This document shows, piece by piece, positions 33,038 through 33,349 of a stretch of DNA of 33,349 nt. Below the pieces are notes generated by a model. The model was not told the DNA's origin. It saw nothing but the letters and a program-made list of their open reading frames with translations, and ran no database searches. Origin of the DNA: Phallusia fumigata (Eukaryota; Chordata; Ascidiacea; Phlebobranchia; Ascidiidae); contig QXVZ01032506.1 in assembly GCA_008931825.1 (NCBI GenBank), positions 1-33,349 of the forward strand, in the 5' to 3' direction. Position numbers and translations under genes: made by a program. Within the stretch, counting starts at the first letter, position 1; the number at the start of each line of letters is the position of its first letter.

Positions 33038-33349
33038 CATACATTCAGCAACAAATATTTGCATAAAAATGCCATTTAAGTGAACTCTAATATAAGGTGG
33101 TAATTAAGTCGTATGAAAATCCTAAGCACTTAAGTCATTGACTTATATCAAGTGTTGGATGTCACAACTAAAGTGAATTCTCATAAACTTTCAGGTGTGC
33201 CTTTAGATCAAATTTTAAATTAATTTCAAGTGCGTGAAAACAAAATATTTCGAGTATATATTTGGTATGTGTACAGGCATATGTAATGTTGACCTATTTT
33301 ACAACTGTTACACATGTAATATGACAAATACACAAGCTTATTACAAAAA
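33038..33349. other. AT-rich flank, nothing recognised
   Basis: No coding frame, repeat boundary or RNA gene could be supported in this last stretch. Confidence 0.4.

Noticed and set aside
1..33349. CRISPR array, bacterial mobile element or prophage
   Set aside because: Genes are spliced and animal-like; repeats are assembly copies or hAT MITEs, with no regular spacers.

Overview
The window is animal nuclear DNA: AT-rich, with spliced genes, GT-AG introns mostly of about 100-1500 bp, genes packed on both strands, and short hAT-type transposon remnants. Compact gene spacing, chordate-type gene content (SLC44A1, VMAC, RNF170, a short-tailed SOSS-B/NABP) and marked allelic divergence suggest an invertebrate chordate, most likely a solitary ascidian tunicate (Ciona-like). 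That assignment is inference; no species marker is present. All exon models were made by eye from reading frame, splice-site dinucleotides, phase continuity and remembered family sequence.

Layout, left to right: (1) 298-3139, minus, the N-terminal half of a choline transporter-like protein (SLC44A1), running off the left edge. (2) 3552-6451, minus, a complete YJU2B/CCDC130 splicing-factor gene. (3) 6932-13963, plus, a BTB-Kelch gene whose middle exons are present twice and whose BTB end and BACK region are missing at a gap. (4) 15198-16057, minus, a VMAC-like coiled-coil gene, head-to-head with (5) 16439-17796, plus, RNF170, an ER RING E3 ligase. (6) 18583-19604, minus, a 64-residue G protein gamma subunit in two small exons. 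(7) 19874-20055, plus, the C-terminal tail of a lysine-rich protein cut off by a gap. (8) 21375-21872, minus, an intronless single-stranded DNA-binding protein (SOSS-B/NABP). (9) 21871-22787, plus, a tentative four-exon small gene of unknown family. (10) 24101-32060, minus, the C-terminal part of a RhoGAP of the ARHGAP29/ARHGAP45/GMIP type; its N-terminus lies off the right edge and its C1 domain and first RhoGAP half are not visible.

The assembly itself is an important part of the story. Seven single-N joints (2278, 6556, 8035, 19873, 20533, 30320, 32511) and one 142-N gap (11235-11376) occur. Four of these separate near-identical copies of the same DNA, most simply explained as unmerged contig ends or the two haplotypes laid end to end. 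They create a false second copy of SLC44A1 exon 2, of six Kelch exons, and of a 3' flank. At 8035 and 30320 the joints coincide with missing conserved domains, so a single N probably stands for lost sequence.

The genes do not form one pathway: this is an ordinary housekeeping and signalling neighbourhood. The most interesting sequence-level observations are a 32-nt intron in the Kelch gene kept in both copies, the unnamed small gene divergent from NABP, a 40-nt microexon in the RhoGAP gene, two complete hAT-type MITEs with 8-bp target duplications, and a cluster of CRE-like motifs beside the microexon.
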